Below, piece after piece: positions 59,470-64,000 of a stretch of DNA of 64,000 nucleotides. The notes below the pieces were generated by a model. The model did no database searches. It was not told where the DNA came from and saw only the letters and a program-made list of their open reading frames with translations. The stretch comes from Cyclaneusma minus (taxonomy: Eukaryota; Ascomycota; Leotiomycetes; Marthamycetales; Marthamycetaceae): contig JAKZHN010000028.1 of assembly GCA_037179335.1 (NCBI GenBank), positions 62,001 to 126,000 of the forward strand, written 5' to 3'. The translations under genes and the position numbers were made by a program. Each line of letters starts with the position of its first letter. The stretch's first letter is position 1.

Positions 59470-62400
59470 TGTTATTGATGTTGATTTATGTTGAGACAAA
59501 GAGCTGGCGAATGGGTTTGACTGGTTCGATGCTGGGTCCATTGTCACGACGTTGTTGCATAGGAGTCTTATGGCATTGACAGGCTTCGAAGGACTCTGAC
59601 GAGATGGGTTCCGGCATGGCTGGCAGTTTGCTGTTTAGCGATGGTGTTTGCTGGCGTAACGCGGATTCCTGAGTGGGTGTGGAGTGCTATTGTCATGTTG
59701 TTACGATACCATTCTTTGTCGGCCGTGGGTTGTTGGATAGAGAGGCTGGATATAGTCCTGTGTAAACAATATATCTTGTTCTACCAGTCCTGGACAAGTG
59801 ACTTGGCTCATTGACGCGAATAAGTTGTGTTTGTGACTTTGTAGCCACTTTATGTGACACAGACATGGGTAAGTAGATACATGTACTGTGAATGGTGCTA
59901 TTTTCGATGATCGACGTGCATAATGTGTCGCCGTGTACACGTATCAGGGATTTCTTAGCTCACAAGACCCCATCCGAGGATCCCCAATAAAGCCAAAGAA
60001 GATCTGCAAGTTCGTTGACAACCCCACATGGATTCGAACAACGGCCATGACGTTGGCGGCAGCGTCAACATGATGCAGGCACCGACGATCAGCAACGGTC
60101 TGGAAGGTTGAGACACGAAACGTGAAACGAAACAAGACGCGGCTATCTTGCTCTATGGGCACAGGAACGGGATATCCCAGTCTTAAATCGTCAGATGCAT
60201 GTAGGCGCCGCCGCAGCTTACTTGGACTTGGAGTCTTGTAGTCTTAAAGGGCGGCTAAGAAGATATATGTGTCTCCTGAATGCACATAGGCGCGCGGAAA
60301 TGCCCCAATGCGCGGCACAGCGTCTGCATATGGAAGTAAATATAAATTGGTCGCATTTCGAACATGATGGGGCACGTTGCCACGTACATGTATTCCCTCG
60401 GGGATGGCGCAGCCCTATTGCGCCTGGCTGACAGACCAGCGTTTCAGTCAATTGGGGGTCTGTCATTTGGGGGTCTGTGCCTGAAGACATACATGTACAT
60501 GACTTTCTTCGACTTCTCCATTGGAAGCTGTGCTTCTGAAACTACTGACGCTTTGCCACTCGGCTGAATTGGTGAACGCATCCATCGGATCATATGAAGG
60601 AAAAGATGGATATGCGGCTGGGATTGAAGTGGATACATGTATGTTGCAATTGGCTCTGCTGATTTGCAGAGACGGTAGACGGTGGCTTGACAGCGTGATC
60701 ACTGGCGGGACGAACGGTAAGCCGGTCAATTGGCTGCGAGGCGTCCGTCGACGAAGCTTCTTTCCAGAGACGATGCTACCGGCTGCATATGACAGGCCCC
60801 TGATCGAGGCCTGACTGGACAGCAGCCGAGGAGCGCATGCACACCAAGCGCCGGACTTGCAGCTTGGGGATGGAAAGGGAATCGACGTGGTCGTCGGTCT
60901 GTTTCTGGAAGGAGAGTGAGCGTGGCGAGAAGGGTCGCCAGTAGGTCGTCCCGGCATCTCGATGCCTGCCCCTGAAGGCTGCCGCTGCCGATACCTGGTA
61001 CTCCGCTTTGCCTATGATGACTGCGTTCACTTGTACGAGGCCGAAAGCGTGGAGAACCTGGTATCTGAAGTCTCCGGAGTAACACGACTAGCGGGGAAAT
61101 TTGAAAGACTCCAGACTTGGTAATGGTCTCAGTCGCCTTTCGGTCTAAGAGTCAGTCCTCGACGATCCATAGCGTCCCGTTGCCAAATCATCACGCGGCC
61201 ACGAGGGAGACGCAGAAAATGATTGGTGCTTCGAGGGGGAAAGGAATGGTAAGCTTTGCTAAGAGGGAAAAGGGGCTCGCGTCAAGACAAGATTTTTTAG
61301 AACCGAAGACAGCGGGAGCATTGAAAGCGAATATGGCTTGAAAACCAGGATATACACGCTGCAGGCCAATTATATCCTTTTACCAGTCCGTGATTCTCCG
61401 ACAGCTCTGCCCCTTTAATAAGGCGCTGCTGAAACACAAGAACCCGCTCAAACGTGGGCACGGTCGAATTCTAAGCTGGCACGGCGACTGAGCATAGTGA
61501 ACACGCTGGTGGAAAGCTACAGCCTGCAGCTGCTTCAATGTACATGTAGGGTGCGAGGCATATTCGATATCAAATAATGGCGTGCGACTCCGACTGACTC
61601 TCAGACACTGGAGGCGCCCCTGCACGATTACCTATTGGCATATTGGCACGCCGAGAGGCCACCATTGGAATTGGAAACAACATTATTGAAGCTGTATGTT
61701 GACGGAGAAACTGGGCGTGACGGGGACCCCGTCAGTAGAGCGATTGATGTCTACAACGAATCGCCTGGAGAGCTGTGCATACAGCAGTGAAAGATGCAGA
61801 GATGTTTGATTTGGCTTCTGGATCCTCGGACACCACCAAATGCTTCGACGGACGCCAGTGTATTGTAAATCAAATTCGAGGAAGAATTCTGGCAATTAGA
61901 AGACGATTCAAGCAGCTGGCAATTGATGAGTACAGAACGTGCATGGCAGCCAGATTGTCGGAAAAGGTTGAGGCTGGTGCCCGTATAGGCAGTGGGGGGC
62001 GTGTCGCAGCCCAGACAGGCTAAACTTTCTGCGGCTGGCGCCAGCGAATTTCTCTTCAGGCCGTGCCTTCAATTCGCTTGTCGCTCATGTGTCGCTCCCG
62101 CGCGTCTTCGCCGTCGTATTTCTCTCCTCCCGCCCTCGCTGCCTGCCACGCTCCCCCGTCAACCCCAACCCGCGCTCTCTCTCTCCCATCGCCTTCTTTT
62201 TCTTGCCGTCCCTTCAATTAGTTGTGTGTCGTCGCCGTCGCCCACTACTGCTCCAATCCTCTCTCCCCGACCCGACTCCCCGCCGTCTGCTTCTGCCTCG
62301 TCCGTTGAACACCCGCTCGACCACCGTCCTTTGCCTCTGCCGCCGCCTTTTTCCGAGAAAGAGACCGCGTGCGTGTGAAGCGGAGAGCCCGTCGCCGCCG

Positions 62401-63127
62401 TCGCAAGCAGACCTTATTGTTCGCTTTGTTCGCTGCCGAGCAAGAAAGACGCTTTGTTTGCCGTGTATTTTTACTTCGCCTTTGATCCACGCCAGCTTTT
62501 CAGCAGCTGCTCCTGCCGCCGCCGCCGCCGCCGCTCTTCCATCAACATCCATCTCTCGCGCTTGCCCAAGACACTCTCTGTGTTTGCCAGGTCGAGCCTG
62601 CGTGATTTGCAGAGCGCAATCTTCTTCTCCACGCTTCGACTGCCGGTTTTATTGCATTTACACAATCCTTTGCCGTCGTCATCTCATCGACACCCCACGC
62701 ACCCACGGTAATCACTTCTCGTCACATACTTCGCAAGCCGCAACACGCTTTTGATTCTTTCCCATCCGGTGCGCGAAGGCTTTGGATCAGATTCACATCA
62801 TTCGATCGCAGAATTCACTGAGCCACCTCTGGCCTCACTTTTCGTGCCGCTTCACCCGTTGCCCTCGCTTTCGAGAGGCCGCTTCCTTCCCGCCCACCTA
62901 GGGCCTTTACAACTACATAATTCACTCTGCCAGGCCGTCTTCTCACGAGTTCTCGGTCCTAATTTCTTAATAATCGTCCCAAACACATCTGCTTGTCTCT
63001 TTGACAGCAACACACACTCTCGCTCTCGACGCCTGACAGTTCTACAACTCGCCGTCCTCGACTATTCCCACAGTCACATCAATCCCGCCCGAAAACCGCC
63101 ACCCGTACGCCCTCTAAAAGCTTTGAA
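59470..63127. other. Long intergenic region with TACATGTA cluster and pyrimidine-rich leader
   Basis: 3.7 kb carry no gene I can support; frames of 60-220 codons overlap on both strands. Five perfect TACATGTA palindromes lie at 59878, 60385, 60490, 60634 and 61541. From about 62040 to 63127 the plus strand is strongly C/T-rich with interspersed short frames, as in long leaders of fungal regulatory genes; the 221-codon frame at 62089-62754 is a by-product of that composition. Confidence 0.55.
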
Positions 63128-64000
63128 ATGGACACTGGTGGTCTAGCTCAAATGTCGTACAACAACTTCCCTGCCAGCAATGGCCTTGGTGTGCCCAACT
63201 CTGGCTTTGCTTCCAGAGGCAAAGGCTCCCACATCAAGCGCCTCTCCTTCGAACCCACGAAGCCTGCCGATATCCATGATAACGGCACTCCTACGCCCCG
63301 CACCAGTCGCTCTCACCTGCTCGCGGGCTTGAGGACTGCTCCCAAATCCGCCACGACCGGCGTCTTCCCCAATGGTCGCTCCGGCTTGGATGCCAGTATG
63401 TATGCCGACAAAGAACAAGGTCGTGCCGGATATGGAGGCGCCAAGACCTCGATTGGCTCCCAGCATACTGGCTACAACATGGGCAACAACATGCAGATGT
63501 ACGCGGTTCCCGAGCAGCCTCTGGCTCCCCCACAGATCCAGATTGATGAGCATGGTCAGGAATCGATGGATCCCAACTTTTACGCTCAGTTGGTCGCCAC
63601 GAACATGTATCTCGCAGAACAGCAACAGCGCCTCCAGCAGCAGCTTATTCAAGTGCAGCAGGCTGCTCAACAGTTCCAGGGCTTAAACCTGGGACAGGTC
63701 AATCAGATGCAGCAGCAGCAGTTCGCTACTCCGCCCGTGACACCTAGCTTTGCGATGTACCAACAGCAGCAGATGAAAGCTGGTATGCAGCAACTTGCCA
63801 CACAGGTCCCTGGAGCTCAACCTGGTATCTATTCGGTCTACGACCCCATGACAGGCCAGCAAACCTACTACATGGATCAGAGTGCCCAGCTGGCTCAGTA
63901 CATGAACAACCAGCAAGCTGCGTATGCCAGCAACTCGCCAAGCCAGCAGGTAGAGTCTTCTCAGTTCTCGATGGCTTCTCCTGTTCCGGATGCTCGATCT
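63128..64000 (+). CDS. Glutamine-rich protein of unknown function, 5' part only
   Basis: The frame opens at ATG 63128 (context GAAATGG) and is uninterrupted for 291 codons to the window edge, so the gene is truncated here. The N-terminus is Gly/Ser/Asn-rich with a basic HIKRLSFEP segment; a Gln-rich coiled-coil-like region covers about residues 155-225 (NMYLAEQQQRLQQQLIQV and others), then GIYSVYDPMTGQQTYYMDQS. The last motif and the Gln-rich part look conserved, judged only by their contrast to the surrounding low complexity. No catalytic or binding domain is visible in this part. A possible donor (CAGGTAGAG, near 63949) was not used because the frame stays open. A long leader upstream suggests translational control, as inference. 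Confidence 0.75.
   Translation, partial: MDTGGLAQMSYNNFPASNGLGVPNSGFASRGKGSHIKRLSFEPTKPADIHDNGTPTPRTSRSHLLAGLRTAPKSATTGVFPNGRSGLDASMYADKEQGRAGYGGAKTSIGSQHTGYNMGNNMQMYAVPEQPLAPPQIQIDEHGQESMDPNFYAQLVATNMYLAEQQQRLQQQLIQVQQAAQQFQGLNLGQVNQMQQQQFATPPVTPSFAMYQQQQMKAGMQQLATQVPGAQPGIYSVYDPMTGQQTYYMDQSAQLAQYMNNQQAAYASNSPSQQVESSQFSMASPVPDARS

Noticed and set aside
62089..62754. 221-codon frame in the CT-rich leader
   Set aside because: Pro/Ser/Leu/Arg bias follows from pyrimidine-rich sequence and all three frames are similarly open.

Overview
The window looks like a piece of a nuclear chromosome from a filamentous ascomycete (Pezizomycotina). Supporting this are short introns (about 46-90 bp, GT...AG, with CTAAC/CTAAT-like branch sites), protein families typical of that group (CAP20/perilipin-like, two-segment VPS10, PX/DUF3818 protein, NmrA-like oxidoreductase, MFS hexose-type transporter), a lone dispersed 5S rRNA gene, and a long AT-rich block bearing the marks of repeat-induced point mutation (RIP). 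I cannot name the genus or class from the sequence alone.

Layout. Bases 1 to about 17155 are an AT-rich isochore without credible genes. It holds decayed repeats: an inverted pair plus a third copy whose differences are mostly C-to-T/G-to-A transitions, several tandem arrays, and two islands of normal base composition. The switch to normal composition near 17155 is abrupt. After a 2.8 kb gene-poor shoulder, 15 protein-coding genes follow (the last one cut by the window end): a conserved fungal protein of unknown function (+), the VPS10 sorting receptor (+), an NmrA-like protein (-), chaperonin subunit CCT3 (+), a PRKRIP1/DUF1168 splicing-associated protein (-), a histidine-phosphatase (phosphoglycerate mutase-like) protein (+), a CAP20/perilipin-like lipid droplet protein (-), a 5S rRNA gene (+), a PX/DUF3818 lipid-binding protein (-), the succinate dehydrogenase flavoprotein SDH1 (+), an MFS sugar transporter (+), a stomatin/SPFH protein (+), a short unknown protein (-), COP9 signalosome subunit CSN4 (-), an Mps1-like kinase (+), and the 5' part of a Q-rich protein (+).

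How they work together. There is no biosynthetic cluster or operon logic; these are mostly housekeeping genes. Several lie head to head over 0.4-1.5 kb (NmrA/CCT3, PRKRIP1-like/phosphatase, PX protein/SDH1, CSN4/MPS1) and may share promoter regions. Exon-intron models were built by hand from splice signals and reading-frame continuity, so internal exons of conserved genes are reliable and extreme 5' ends less so.

The least explained signals are a perfect palindrome TACATGTA found nine times, all between genes, with five copies in one 1.7 kb stretch; a 470 bp MITE-like element with a nested hairpin; and a RIP-resistant GC-rich core inside the decayed repeats. I did not find evidence for a new multi-gene system.
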